Positions 7,672 to 17,218 of a stretch of 64,000 bases of DNA are shown piece by piece. This DNA comes from DASQUK01 sp963717085 (lineage in GTDB: Bacteria > Actinomycetota > Acidimicrobiia > Acidimicrobiales > VFJN01), in contig CAVQVM010000024.1 of assembly GCA_963717085.1 (NCBI GenBank), forward strand, positions 1-64,000, in the 5' to 3' direction. Position 1 is the first letter of the stretch. The number at the start of each line of letters is the position of its first letter. The notes under the pieces are model-generated. The model saw only the letters and a list, made by a program, of their open reading frames with translations, searched no databases and was not told where the DNA came from. A program made the position numbers and the translations under genes.

Positions 7672-10086
7672 TCAGTCCGCCGGCTCGTTCTCCGTGGCGA
7701 CGAAGGGGCGGCAGGCCATGCCCCGGAGGCCTGGGCACGGGGCCGGCGCGACATCGGGGGCTCGCACACCGTCGATCACCGACAGCACGAGGGCCGACGG
7801 CTGCCGCCGGTTGCGGTACACGTCGATGGCCGGGACGTCACCGCCATAGTCGAGCGGCTCGAACTCCCAGGTGGCGTGGTTCCGGCCGGGTGTGGCGATC
7901 GACAGGCGCACGCGTGAACCGGCGCGGAAGGCGTGGGCGAATCCGGGGATGTCGACGCGGGCTTCGACCACCTTGTCGCCTTTCAGCGGCCGGTAGGCGC
8001 GCTCGGTGAACGGATGCACGACCTCCAGCCCCTCGGTCCGCCGGCGGTCCTCGGCGCGGTGGCCCACCCGTAGCCAGCCGTTGGTGACCAGGTACTCGAC
8101 CCCGTCGGGGCGGACCTCCGAGATCGACGCCTGCAGGTCCACGTCGGGCACGTCGCTCGACACCCAGAGGTCGGCGACCGCGGGGCCGGCGACCACCAGG
8201 TCGTCGGTCAACGGCTCCGTGAGGTAGGAGAGCTCCTCGCCGTCACCGAAGCGGGTCCAATCGGCGTCCGTCCAGACGGGGTCGAGGAGCGGATAGTCGC
8301 CGGTGCCCCCGAACAGTGTGGCGCCCCCCGCCTCGGGATCGAACCTGAAGCGGTCGGCGTCGCCGTCGCTGCGCCGGCCAGGCTTGTCGGGGGTGAGATG
8401 CTCGTCGTCGCCCAGGTACCAGGTCACCGGCTCGGCATCCCCGGTGGGCCACGAATCGAGCCCCAGCTCGAAAGTGCCTCCCTGCTCACCGACCTCGTTC
8501 TCGCCGATGCCGCTCTCGAACAGCACCCGCACCGGGTCCTCGGCCTCGTACGCCGCGAGGGCCGCGGCTTGGTCGTCGCCGAACCGGGCGAACCGATCGG
8601 GCTCGAGCTCGATGTCACGGAGATGGAACTGCCCGGCCAGCACCGGGGGCGCCAGGGCCCGGACCACCGGGTTCAGCCGTGGCACCCGCTGGGCGACGTA
8701 GAACTCGAGGAACTCGAACCACCGCATGAGGTTGGCGGGGCCGTAGCCGTCGGGATGCCGCCCGTTCCACAGGTTCACGCGCACGACCGGGGCCGACGAG
8801 AAGGCGTCGAGCATCGCCGTGAACTGCGGGCCGGTCTGCTCGTCCTGGAACGCTCCCGAGATGAAGACCGGCGCCTCGATGTCGCCCACGAGCCGGCGCA
8901 GGTCGCGTGCCCCCGCCGAGGCCGGATAGCTGTCGAGCGCCCGTACGAAGCCCTCGAAGTCCGGGTTCTGCGCTCGCAGTGCCTGGTGCCCGGCGCAGGT
9001 CGTGTCGCCGGACTCGATGCGGTCGGTGACCCAGCTGTCGCCGCCGGGCGCGGCGGCCGCATCGCGCTCCTTGATCCACTGGTGCGTGAAGCCCGAATTG
9101 AAGATGCCGCCGGGCCAGGCCTGCAGCCAGGGGTCGGCGATGACCGACTGCGCCGTCACCGCCGCCAGGTGCGGTGGCCGGGTGGCCGCCGTGTACAGCT
9201 GGGTGATGCCCGAGTACGACAGGCCCACCATGCCGACGCGGCCGTGCAGCACCCACGGCTGCCGGGCCACGATCTCGATCACGTCGTAGCCGTCGGCCAT
9301 CTGGGCCGGGTTGAACACGTCGAACACGCCGCCCGAGCATCCGGTGCCGCGCATGTTGACCGACACCGTGGCGTAGCCGAACGTGCGGGCGAGGCGGGAT
9401 CCGGCCTCTTCGCTGCCGGGGTTCGACGGCGAGTATCCCGAGTACTCGACGACCGTCGGATAGGGCCCGTCGCCGTAGAGGGCGGGGTCGGGTAGGCGCA
9501 CCATCGCGCTCAGTCGCACGCCGTCGCGCATCTCCAGGTACTGGAATCCTTCCTCGAGCGACGAACCCGGCAGGACGTTCCCGAGGACGTCGACCCGGGC
9601 GGCCGTGAGCACCTGGCGGTCGTAGAGGGCGGTGTCCGGAACGTCGTCGCGGCCCGGGACCGTGACCACGCCGGCGGCCAGTACGGGAGTGGCCGAGTCG
9701 TCGCGGATCACGTAACGCCCGGGCTCGACCACGCTCGCCGCCGCGGGATCGCCCAGGTCCGTCCAGTCGAGGTCGGGCCCCGACTGGACCTCGCGGTACT
9801 CGTCCGGCAGGTAAGCGAAGTGGGCCTGACCCTGGCCGTCGGCCAGCAGCGTCAGCAGCCGCCGGCCCCGCCGCCCGTACAGCGTCAGCGGTTCGCCCGG
9901 ATCGGCCCCGGTGACGGTGATCTGCTCGACCCCGGCGCGCACGCTCCAGGGGGCGTCGTCGGCACCTTCGAGGAGGCCATCGAGCGCCGCGGGCTCGGTA
10001 GCCGCCGAACCTGCCTCCGACGACGCGCTGCACGCCACCAGCGACGCCACCAGGGCCAGCGCCAGCAGCCCGCAGATCTTTCTCAA
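7672..10086 (-). CDS. CocE/NonD family (X-Pro dipeptidyl-peptidase-like) hydrolase, lipoprotein
   Basis: Secreted serine hydrolase of the alpha/beta fold, about 804 residues. I prefer the TTG at 10086, because GGAGGGG lies 6 nt upstream and the protein then begins MRKICGLLALALVASLVAC, a lipoprotein signal with lipobox LVAC; a GTG at 10104 is the alternative. The nucleophile elbow GLSYSGIT and a candidate catalytic His in NGRHPDGYG are visible, with the family N-terminal motif VRLSAMVRLPDP. The last third is the jelly-roll domain (PAVADLWVSSDVPDVDLQAS). Substrate unknown; the family includes cocaine esterase and peptidases. Confidence 0.85.
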   Translation of the reverse strand: MRKICGLLALALVASLVACSASSEAGSAATEPAALDGLLEGADDAPWSVRAGVEQITVTGADPGEPLTLYGRRGRRLLTLLADGQGQAHFAYLPDEYREVQSGPDLDWTDLGDPAAASVVEPGRYVIRDDSATPVLAAGVVTVPGRDDVPDTALYDRQVLTAARVDVLGNVLPGSSLEEGFQYLEMRDGVRLSAMVRLPDPALYGDGPYPTVVEYSGYSPSNPGSEEAGSRLARTFGYATVSVNMRGTGCSGGVFDVFNPAQMADGYDVIEIVARQPWVLHGRVGMVGLSYSGITQLYTAATRPPHLAAVTAQSVIADPWLQAWPGGIFNSGFTHQWIKERDAAAAPGGDSWVTDRIESGDTTCAGHQALRAQNPDFEGFVRALDSYPASAGARDLRRLVGDIEAPVFISGAFQDEQTGPQFTAMLDAFSSAPVVRVNLWNGRHPDGYGPANLMRWFEFLEFYVAQRVPRLNPVVRALAPPVLAGQFHLRDIELEPDRFARFGDDQAAALAAYEAEDPVRVLFESGIGENEVGEQGGTFELGLDSWPTGDAEPVTWYLGDDEHLTPDKPGRRSDGDADRFRFDPEAGGATLFGGTGDYPLLDPVWTDADWTRFGDGEELSYLTEPLTDDLVVAGPAVADLWVSSDVPDVDLQASISEVRPDGVEYLVTNGWLRVGHRAEDRRRTEGLEVVHPFTERAYRPLKGDKVVEARVDIPGFAHAFRAGSRVRLSIATPGRNHATWEFEPLDYGGDVPAIDVYRNRRQPSALVLSVIDGVRAPDVAPAPCPGLRGMACRPFVATENEPAD

Positions 10087-10177
10087 TGGACCCCTCCGTC
10101 GCACGATCCGGAACGACTGCCGAGCCGGTCGCAGCTACGACCGGCTCCGCGAGCCCCGCCCCATCCCCGGTCGCTGC

Positions 10178-11374
10178 CTACCCGAGCCGCTCGATGATGG
10201 TGGCGTTGGCCATGCCGCCGCCCTCGCACATCGTCTCCAGGCCGTACCGCCCGCCGGTGCGCTCGAGCTCGTTGAGCAGCGTGGCCAGCAGCTTGGTGCC
10301 CGAGCAGCCGAGCGGGTGCCCCAGGGCGATCGCCCCGCCGTTGACGTTGACCTTGCTCATGTCGGCGCCGGTCTCGCGCTGCCATGCGACCACCACCGAG
10401 GCGAACGCCTCGTTGATCTCGACCAGGTCGATGTCGTCGAGCTTCAGGCCCGCCTTGTCCAGCACCCGCTGCGTGGCGGGGATGGGTGCGGTGAGCATCA
10501 TGATGGGATCGGCGCCGGCCAGGGCGAAGCTGTGGAAGCGTGCCCGCGGCGTGAACCCCAGCTCGGCGGCCTTGTCCTCGGACATGATCAGCGCCGCCGA
10601 CGCCCCGTCGGTGATCTGGCTGGAGTTGCCCGCCGTGACCTTGCCGTCGGGCTTGAACGCCGGCTTGAGGTTGGCCAGCGACTCGGCGGTGGTGTCGGGC
10701 CGGATGCCCTCGTCCGCCGTGACCAGCTCGTCGGACTCGGTGATGTTGCCGGTCTCCTTGTCGCGGTGGATCGACCGGACGGCGACGATCTCGTTGTCGA
10801 ACCGGCCCTCGTCGCGGGCTCGGACGGCCCGCTGCTGGCTCTGGGCACCGAAGGCGTCGAGGTCCTCACGGGTCAGGCCCCACTTGTCGGCGATCAGCTC
10901 GGCCGAGATGCCCTGCGGCACCAGGCCGCCGACGTCCTGGTAGCGCTGGCTCATCCGGGGACCGAACGGCAGGCCGTACCTGCCGTCGCCGATCGACGCG
11001 CCCATCGGCACCTGGCTCATCACCTCGACGCCGCCGGCGACCACGACGTCGTGGGCGCCGGCGATCACGGCCTGCGCCGCGAAGTGCGCCGCCTGCTGAC
11101 CCGAGCCGCACTGCCGGTCGACGGTGGTGCCGGGGACCTCTTCCGGCCAGCCGGCGGCCAGCACGGCGTTGCGGGCGACGTTGACCGACTGGGCCCCGGC
11201 CTGCATGACGCATCCCATGATGACGTCCTCGACCACGCCCGGATCGATGTGGTTGCGCTCGACCAGCGCGTTCAGGGTCTCGGCAGCCAGATCGACGGGA
11301 TGCCAGCCAGACAGCTTGCCGTTGCGCTTGCCTCCTGCGGTGCGGACGGCATCGACGATGACGGCGGTGGGCAT
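10178..11374 (-). CDS. Acetyl-CoA C-acyltransferase (thiolase)
   Basis: 398 residues, usual thiolase length. It catalyses thiolytic cleavage of 3-ketoacyl-CoA or its reversal. The acyl-accepting Cys89 lies in DRQCGSGQQAAH, the active-site His in GHPLGCSGTK, and the second Cys383 in CEGGGMANATIIERLG. The ATG is preceded by AAGGAG. Divergent from the acyl-CoA ligase, with a 206-bp shared promoter region holding a perfect palindrome, which points to common control in fatty-acid degradation. The frame is complete. Confidence 0.93.
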   Translation of the reverse strand: MPTAVIVDAVRTAGGKRNGKLSGWHPVDLAAETLNALVERNHIDPGVVEDVIMGCVMQAGAQSVNVARNAVLAAGWPEEVPGTTVDRQCGSGQQAAHFAAQAVIAGAHDVVVAGGVEVMSQVPMGASIGDGRYGLPFGPRMSQRYQDVGGLVPQGISAELIADKWGLTREDLDAFGAQSQQRAVRARDEGRFDNEIVAVRSIHRDKETGNITESDELVTADEGIRPDTTAESLANLKPAFKPDGKVTAGNSSQITDGASAALIMSEDKAAELGFTPRARFHSFALAGADPIMMLTAPIPATQRVLDKAGLKLDDIDLVEINEAFASVVVAWQRETGADMSKVNVNGGAIALGHPLGCSGTKLLATLLNELERTGGRYGLETMCEGGGMANATIIERLG

Positions 11375-11437
11375 GGCCTGCTCCTTTGTCTCGCCGGTCC
11401 CCGCTGCCCGCAGTCGTTGGGGGGTCGGGCCGGCTCC

Positions 11438-11453
11438 TTGACCGTTCGGTCAA
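11438..11453. promoter_or_regulatory. Palindromic operator, TetR type
   Basis: TTGACCG-TT-CGGTCAA is a perfect 7+2+7 inverted repeat between the divergent thiolase and acyl-CoA ligase starts (64 nt and 127 nt away). Size and the GACCGnnCGGTC core resemble TetR-family operators. No TetR gene lies in this window, so the regulator would act in trans. Function is inferred. Confidence 0.6.
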
Positions 11454-11580
11454 GCCAGTCTGCCGACCACCCCACGCGGATCGCAACCACCGCCTACTCT
11501 GGGCCGTCGCGGCGGCGCGCGGAACGGGTGGTCGGCCCGCCGTCAACAGCCATCCGAAGGCGACGACGAGGGGGTCCCGC

Positions 11581-13398
11581 GTGATCGCAACCAAGGACGA
11601 TCTCGATCGGAAGGTCGAGGGACAGACCATCGCCAGCCGGTGGCTGGAGACCATGGCCGCCCATCCGGACAACGTGGCGTTGCGGGCCAAGGACGGCGAC
11701 CGCTGGGTCGAGTGGACGTATGCCGACGTCGGCGACCGGGTGGCACGGGCCGCCGCGGGCCTACGGACGCTCGGCGTGGGGCCGGGCGACCGGGTCGTGC
11801 TGATGATGCGCAACATCCCCGAGTTCCACGTGGTCGACCTGGCGACGATGTTCTGCGGCGCCACCGCGGTGTCGATCTACAACTCCTCGCCCCCCGAGCA
11901 GGTCGCCTACCTGACGGGACACAGCGGCGCGACCGTCGCCATCGTCGAGGACCAGGGCTTCGCAGAGCGATTCACCGCGGTCCGCGACGACCTGCCGCAG
12001 CTCGAGCACCTGGTGGTGCTGGCCGGCGCTGGCGGCGCCGACGACCCGGCCGGTCATGGCGCCCTGATCGCCGGAGGGGCCCTGCTGGAGGGTCACGATC
12101 CCATCGACCTGCACGCCTCGTTGCGTGACATCGATCCCGACACCCTGGCGACCGTGATCTACACGTCCGGCACGACCGGTCCGCCCAAGGGTGTCATGAT
12201 CAGCCACTACAACGTCGTGTGGACCGTGGAGGGCTACCTCGACCTGCTGGGCATCGACCCCGTCGGCTTCCGAGCCATCTCCTACCTCCCGATGGCCCAC
12301 ATCGCCGAGCGCATGTCGAGCCACTACCTCGCAGGCATCGCCGGCTTCGAGGTGACGACCTGCCCGGACCCCAGCCTCATCGGGCAGTACCTCCGTGAGG
12401 TCCATCCCGAAACGATGTTCGGGGTGCCCCGCGTCTGGGAGAAGATCCACGCCGGCATCCAGGCCGCCCTGTCGGCCAACGACGACGCCAAGGCTCGCTT
12501 CGACCAGGCCGTCGCCGCCGCCGACCCCATCGCCGAGCGCCGAACCCTCGGCACGGCCTCCGACGAGGACGAGCGCACGTGGGCATCGCTCGACGAGCTG
12601 GCCTTCCGCAACGTCCGCCAGCTCGTGGGGCTCGACTGCCTGCGGTACGCCATCACCGGCGCGGCGCCGATCCCGCCCGAGCTGATCCGCTGGTACCGGG
12701 CGATCGGCGTCCCCATGTCGGAGATCTACGGATTGTCCGAGACCACGGGGCCCATGACCTGGGATCCCGAGGAGGTGCGCGTCGGCACCGTGGGCCGGGC
12801 ATTCCCCGGCGTCGACGTCTTCCTGGGCGACGACGGAGAGGTGTGCTGCCGCGGCGGCAACGTCTTCGTCGGGTACCTCAACGACGCCGACAAGACGGCC
12901 GACGCGCTCGAGCCCGACGGCACGTTCCACTCCGGTGACATCGGCGAGATCGACGACGACGGCTACGTCCGCATCGTCGACCGCAAGAAGGAGCTGATCA
13001 TCACCGCCGGCGGCAAGAACGTGAGCCCCGCGAACCTCGAGTCAGCCCTCAAGACGGTGGTGCCCATCGGCCAGGCGTGCGCGATCGGCGACGGGCGGCG
13101 GTTCGTCTCGGCGCTGGTGGTGCTCGACCCCGAGGTTGCGCCGGGGTGGTTCCGCGAACGGGGCATCGAGGCCGGGTCACTGGCGGAGCTGGCCGCCGAT
13201 CCGCGCGCGGCGGACGAGCTGCAGCGGGCGGTGGACCAGGTGATGCTCCGGTTCAGCACCGCCGAGCGCGTGCGGAGGGTTGCCATGCTGGGCGACGAGT
13301 GGTTGCCCGACGGCGACGAGCTGACGCCGACGTCCAAGCTCAAGCGGCGGGCGATCCTCGCCAAGTACTCAGACCAGATCGAGTCCCTCTACGCATAG
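11581..13398 (+). CDS. Long-chain fatty acid--CoA ligase (AMP-dependent synthetase)
   Basis: Activates fatty acids to acyl-CoA through an acyl-adenylate. 605 residues from the GTG at 11581, which follows GAGGGGG. The P-loop-like motif is TVIYTSGTTGPPKGVMISH. The adenine-binding region is YGLSETTGPMTW, the A8 hinge is YVRIVDRKKELIITAGGKNV, and the C-terminal lysine region SKLKRR is present. Long FadD15-like type. Divergent from the thiolase. No frame problem. Confidence 0.92.
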   Translation: MIATKDDLDRKVEGQTIASRWLETMAAHPDNVALRAKDGDRWVEWTYADVGDRVARAAAGLRTLGVGPGDRVVLMMRNIPEFHVVDLATMFCGATAVSIYNSSPPEQVAYLTGHSGATVAIVEDQGFAERFTAVRDDLPQLEHLVVLAGAGGADDPAGHGALIAGGALLEGHDPIDLHASLRDIDPDTLATVIYTSGTTGPPKGVMISHYNVVWTVEGYLDLLGIDPVGFRAISYLPMAHIAERMSSHYLAGIAGFEVTTCPDPSLIGQYLREVHPETMFGVPRVWEKIHAGIQAALSANDDAKARFDQAVAAADPIAERRTLGTASDEDERTWASLDELAFRNVRQLVGLDCLRYAITGAAPIPPELIRWYRAIGVPMSEIYGLSETTGPMTWDPEEVRVGTVGRAFPGVDVFLGDDGEVCCRGGNVFVGYLNDADKTADALEPDGTFHSGDIGEIDDDGYVRIVDRKKELIITAGGKNVSPANLESALKTVVPIGQACAIGDGRRFVSALVVLDPEVAPGWFRERGIEAGSLAELAADPRAADELQRAVDQVMLRFSTAERVRRVAMLGDEWLPDGDELTPTSKLKRRAILAKYSDQIESLYA

Positions 13399-13433
13399 CG
13401 GGCCCCCAAGCGCCCATTAGGCCGCAGGACGGC

Positions 13434-14336
13434 TCACGCGGAGGCTGCTGTGGTATCGGTAGCCGTCGCCTCGGACAGGAAGCTCTGGCAGCCCTTGATC
13501 GTGACTGCCTGCCAGGATGCGTCGCGCCCCGCGTCGGCGCGCCTCAGGTGCACGAACGCCACCGTGTCGCCCTGCCGATCCACCTGGACCGTGGGGTCGT
13601 CGGTGGGGTCACCGAGGTGCTGGCTCGTGTAGCCCCGGACCGCGCCCACCTCGAGGTCCTCGACCCGGAATCCCATGCTCTCCAGGGCGGCTCGCGTCGT
13701 GGTGCTCATCGACTTGTCCCCCGACGTCGTACCCAGGTCACCGAGCTGGAGCTCCTCGTCCTCCGACGGGCAGTCGAGCGCTGGCTCCCGGTAGTACCCG
13801 TGCACGTCGACGAGCTCGACAGTCAGGGAATCCGGCCGACCGTCGATGTCGCAGCCGATCCTCAGCGTTCCCGGCGCCACCGGCTGGACCATCGTCCCCG
13901 GTATCCTCCCGGGCCTGAACTCGTGGCGCCCGACCCACTCGTCCTCCTTGACGACGCTCACCTCGGTGGGCTTGGCCAGCTCGTTGTAGACGCGCACGTG
14001 CATCCCGTCCCGCTGCGGCCGCACCGAGGCCACCGGGATCTCGATCCCCGTCGGCGTGCAGTGCACGTCGACGGTGTCGGGGAGCTGCGCCGCCGCGCCC
14101 GTCGGGCGCCGGGCCGGGGAGACCGCCACCTGGCCGTCGCCCGGCCCCCCGTCCACGACCAGCGACACGCCTCCCAGTAGCACCGCCAGCGCCGCCGCCG
14201 TGACGACAGCTCCACGGCGGCGGCGCAGCCGGCGGTGCCGGCGTGCGGCGACCCGATCGAGTCCTCGCTCGGGGGGGTCACCGGCGGTCGAAGCGAGGCG
14301 CTCGAGACGGGCCCGGAGATCGGGATCGTCGCTCAC
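13434..14336 (-). CDS. Membrane-anchored partner of ECF sigma factor (putative anti-sigma)
   Basis: About 300 residues from a GTG that overlaps the sigma-factor stop (GTGA), so the two are co-translated. The N-terminal cytoplasmic part is about 40 residues and rich in Arg (DRVAARRHRRLRRRR). One hydrophobic helix follows (AVVTAAALAVLLGGVSLVV), then an extracytoplasmic domain with no family that I recognise. Position directly after an ECF sigma gene and single-pass topology suggest an anti-sigma or signal-sensing partner; no zinc HxxxCxxC motif is seen. Confidence 0.6.
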   Translation of the reverse strand: MSDDPDLRARLERLASTAGDPPERGLDRVAARRHRRLRRRRGAVVTAAALAVLLGGVSLVVDGGPGDGQVAVSPARRPTGAAAQLPDTVDVHCTPTGIEIPVASVRPQRDGMHVRVYNELAKPTEVSVVKEDEWVGRHEFRPGRIPGTMVQPVAPGTLRIGCDIDGRPDSLTVELVDVHGYYREPALDCPSEDEELQLGDLGTTSGDKSMSTTTRAALESMGFRVEDLEVGAVRGYTSQHLGDPTDDPTVQVDRQGDTVAFVHLRRADAGRDASWQAVTIKGCQSFLSEATATDTTAASA

Positions 14337-14891
14337 GCCTCCGGCCCCCGCCCCCGACCTGGGTCGGGTGCGAGGGCTGCACGGGCTTGGCTGACGAGGA
14401 CCCGCACGGTGGCGGGACGAATCCGCATGATCTCGGCGGCCTCGCCCGTGGCGCAATCAAGTAGTTCGGTTAGGACGACAGCTTCACGTTGACGGGGTGT
14501 GAGGGTGGCCAGCGCGCGGGCGACGCTGTCGCGGTTCGTCGCCACATCGGCCGGTTCGGGGCTTGGGGTAGGTGCGGGGTGCAGGAAAGCGTGGTCGACC
14601 AGGCGGCGGGCGGCATGCATCGTGCGACGGGTGGCACTGCGCCGGGCGTTGAAGGCCGTCCGGAACAGGTAACCCGCCGGATCGTCGAGCCTGCCGACCC
14701 GACCCCAGCGCTCCCACACCTTGCAGAACGCCAGCTGAGCCAGGTCCTCGGCCTCGTGACGATCGCTCGTCAGCACGTAGAGCGCGGCGAAAGAGCCGCC
14801 GCTCGTTGGCCAGATAAAAGGCCTCGAACGACAGGCCAGGCCGAACGCCAACCGTGATCGGCGCCGGCTCGGAGACGCGCTCATGAGCCAC
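14333..14891 (-). pseudogene. ECF-type RNA polymerase sigma factor, split by one frameshift
   Basis: Region 2 is spread over two frames. The upstream frame (14891 to about 14792) reads SFEAFYLANERRLF and the downstream frame reads ALYVLTSDRHEAEDLAQLAF. Removing one T from the TTT at 14790-14792 (coding strand) restores a continuous region 2. Region 4 is intact (LTPRQREAVVLTELLDCATG ... VRVLVSQARAAL). The likely start is GTG 14891. Whether this is a true mutation or a homopolymer error cannot be told here. Its co-translated membrane partner follows at 14336. Confidence 0.7.
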
Positions 14892-15016
14892 GGACAGGAC
14901 CAACACTGCCCCAAGAACGCCCGAGAGGCACGCGCCGTGTAGAGGTTTGTGGAAATTTTCCCGTTCGACCCCCATTGGGGAGGAGTCCCCCCGCCGGCGC
15001 AGTCGCGGAACGGGCG

Positions 15017-15613
15017 TCAGCGCTTGGCGGTCTTCCGCGCGGTCGACTTGCGCGCCGTGGTCTTGCGCGCCGTCGTCTTGCGGGCCGGGGCCTTGCGCGC
15101 CGTCGCCCGCTTGGTCGTCGACTTCTTCGCCGTGGACTTCTTGGCGGTCGACTTCTTGGCGGTCGACTTGCGAGCGCCGGCCCTGGCGGCGCCGGTCGAC
15201 TTCTTGGCGGTCGACTTGCGAGCGCCGGCCCTGGCGGCGCCGGTCGACTTCTTGGCGGTCGACTTCTTGGCGGTCGTCTTCTTGGCCGCTGCCGGTGCCG
15301 GCGGCCAAACGCCCCGCTCGAGCTTGGGTGCGAGGCTCGTCTTCACGACCGCATCCTTGAAGCCCTTGAGCGGCGTGATGCGAGCCTTCTTGGAGGCCTT
15401 GATCCGCACGGGCTCCTGGGTCTGGGGGTTGCGGCCCATCCGGGCGGGGCGGTCGACCTTGACGAACTTGGCGAAGCCGGAGATCGATACCGGCTCGCCC
15501 TTCGACACCACTGCGGTGACGACTTGGGTGAAGCCCAGCAGGACCGAGTCGACTTGCCGGCGCTCGATCTTGGTCTGGGTGGAAACGGCTTGGACGAGAT
15601 CACGACGGTTCAC
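15017..15613 (-). CDS. hup: HU-family DNA-binding protein with lysine/alanine-rich tail
   Basis: Nucleoid protein of the actinobacterial HupB/HupS type, 198 residues. The N-terminal HU domain (about 1-95) contains SISGFAKFVKVDRPARMGRN and the DNA-contacting arm QTQEPVRIKASKK. From about 108 the tail is made of KKSTAKKS-type units, histone-H1-like. A GTG start follows a strong TAGGAGGAA site. Two copies of a 48-bp tandem repeat encode part of the tail, so its length may vary between strains. Confidence 0.92.
   Translation of the reverse strand: MNRRDLVQAVSTQTKIERRQVDSVLLGFTQVVTAVVSKGEPVSISGFAKFVKVDRPARMGRNPQTQEPVRIKASKKARITPLKGFKDAVVKTSLAPKLERGVWPPAPAAAKKTTAKKSTAKKSTGAARAGARKSTAKKSTGAARAGARKSTAKKSTAKKSTAKKSTTKRATARKAPARKTTARKTTARKSTARKTAKR
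15148..15243. repeat. 48-bp tandem repeat inside the HU tail
   Basis: Two adjacent exact 48-bp units (15148-15195 and 15196-15243) encode two copies of a 16-residue block with core GAARAGARKSTAKKST. A partial third unit continues to about 15258. In-frame repeats like this can expand or contract by slippage without breaking the gene. Confidence 0.8.
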
Positions 15614-15884
15614 GGTTCCTCCTAGGTCCGGATCGCGTGCTCAGTTTCCTCAACGCGGACCCATGACACGCGGATACCGGCGTATTCTTACGAGTTTTTC
15701 CGCCGAGCGCATCACCCAGGTGCGCGAACCCTTGTGATTGCCGGGTTTTCGCGGGCTCGGTGGCGTCCGGGCGCGATCACGCGTGCCCGTCACCGGCCGC
15801 CAGGTCTATAGGCGGTGCGATACCCCCAACGCCAAATGGGCAGCAAATCCGCGGGGTTTTCGTGCGTCGAACGCCGATGGCACG

Positions 15885-17099
15885 TCAGAACAAGGTGGCG
15901 CCGCCGCGGTTGGGGAGTTCGATGAACGTCTGTCCCGGCGTCAGCTTGATGTCGGTCCGACCGTCGGCGGCGACGAACTTGAGCCGATGCAGGAGCGACG
16001 GTCGAACCCAACTGCCCCTGATGGCCTGGCCCTGCGTCAGGACCACCGCTGGCCCCGTGCCGGTCACGATGGCGTGCGGCACAGACCGGCCGATCTGGCC
16101 CGACAGGTCGTAGTCGATCTCGGCGACGACGACGTTGCGGGGCCCGATCTGGATGCCCTCGGCGGCCATGTGGGGCGTGCCGTTCTGGCTCCGCAGCCAG
16201 ACCTGCGCGGTCGGATCCCACGTGAACCGCGAGATCTCGGATCCTCCGAACCGGAGTGCGACCCCATGTACCGGCTGCGCACCCGGCCCCGGTCGCTCGC
16301 CGCGGCGGAGGTACTGGAAGATCGGCTTCGGGGGTGGCGGCGTCTCCGGCGCCTTCTGGTACAGCTCGGGGGTCGACGAGTACAGGTTGTGAGGCGCGGG
16401 GCGTCCCGGGTCGCGGCGGAACCCCTGACCGCTCACGTTGTTGCCGATGTCGACAACGTTGGCTTGGTGGAGCTGCGGGACGACACCGGCGTTGCCACCC
16501 GAGGCGGCAAACAGCGGGCGGCCGAACATCGGGATGAGCTCCAGGTCGCTCGTACGCATGGAGCGGACCGGACCGACGATCGATGCGTCCGTGGACTGGA
16601 ACACCGCGGCAAGCCGGGTGAGGTTGCCCTCGACCGGCTCCTCGATCACAACGTCAGCCTGCCTAAGCCCGGACTGCGGCCGGGCCGCCGACACGTTGTC
16701 GATCTTGACGATCAGGGCGGGCCGCCGGAAGTCGCCGGGAATGCCAGTCAACGGCGCCACCGGGGGCGGGGCGGTGGTCGTCGTGGTGGTGGGCACCGTG
16801 GTGGTCGTCGTGGGCACGGTCGTGGTCGTCGTCGTGGGCTCCGGGGAGGCACCCCCGCCCCGCGTCGCGACGAAGACCACGATCGGCAGGAGCACGAGCA
16901 CCGCGGCCCCGCCGGCGGCGACCCGCCAGCGCCGCGAGCGCCCCGCGATCAGTGATCGGGTGCGACGCACAAGCAGCCCGAGCCGGCGGCGCACGGCGCC
17001 GACCAGCCGCCGGAGGCGGCGCTCGATGGCGCCCACTGCCGGACGGAGCCGGCGAAGCGGGGGGTCGAGCAGTGATCGGATGCGGTCGAGCACGGACAT
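15885..17099 (-). CDS. DUF3048 domain-containing membrane-anchored protein
   Basis: About 404 residues from ATG 17099 (MSVLDRIRSLLDPP). A strongly basic cytoplasmic segment of about 60 residues is followed by one membrane helix (VAAGGAAVLVLLPIVVFVA). A threonine-rich linker (TTTTTTVPTTTTT) comes next, then a DUF3048 domain beginning RPALIVKIDNVSAARPQSGL. The family (YerB-like) is extracytoplasmic and without a proven reaction. The linker is coded by repetitive GTC/GTG triplets. The gene stands alone; an upstream in-frame ATG at 17156 is possible. Confidence 0.8.
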   Translation of the reverse strand: MSVLDRIRSLLDPPLRRLRPAVGAIERRLRRLVGAVRRRLGLLVRRTRSLIAGRSRRWRVAAGGAAVLVLLPIVVFVATRGGGASPEPTTTTTTVPTTTTTVPTTTTTTAPPPVAPLTGIPGDFRRPALIVKIDNVSAARPQSGLRQADVVIEEPVEGNLTRLAAVFQSTDASIVGPVRSMRTSDLELIPMFGRPLFAASGGNAGVVPQLHQANVVDIGNNVSGQGFRRDPGRPAPHNLYSSTPELYQKAPETPPPPKPIFQYLRRGERPGPGAQPVHGVALRFGGSEISRFTWDPTAQVWLRSQNGTPHMAAEGIQIGPRNVVVAEIDYDLSGQIGRSVPHAIVTGTGPAVVLTQGQAIRGSWVRPSLLHRLKFVAADGRTDIKLTPGQTFIELPNRGGATLF

Positions 17100-17218
17100 G
17101 GTCCCGGAAGGATGCCAGGCGGCGACGGCCGCCGATGTTGTCACGCCGGCGGCCACGCCTCGCGGACCTGGCGGCGGGGGGCACCGTCGCGGCGCCCGCG
17201 GCGATGCAGAATGGCGCC

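Noticed and set aside
16770..16860. GTGGTCGTCGTGG-type repeats suggesting a CRISPR or minisatellite
   Set aside because: These code the threonine-rich linker of the DUF3048 protein; there are no regular unique spacers. No CRISPR array was seen anywhere in the window.
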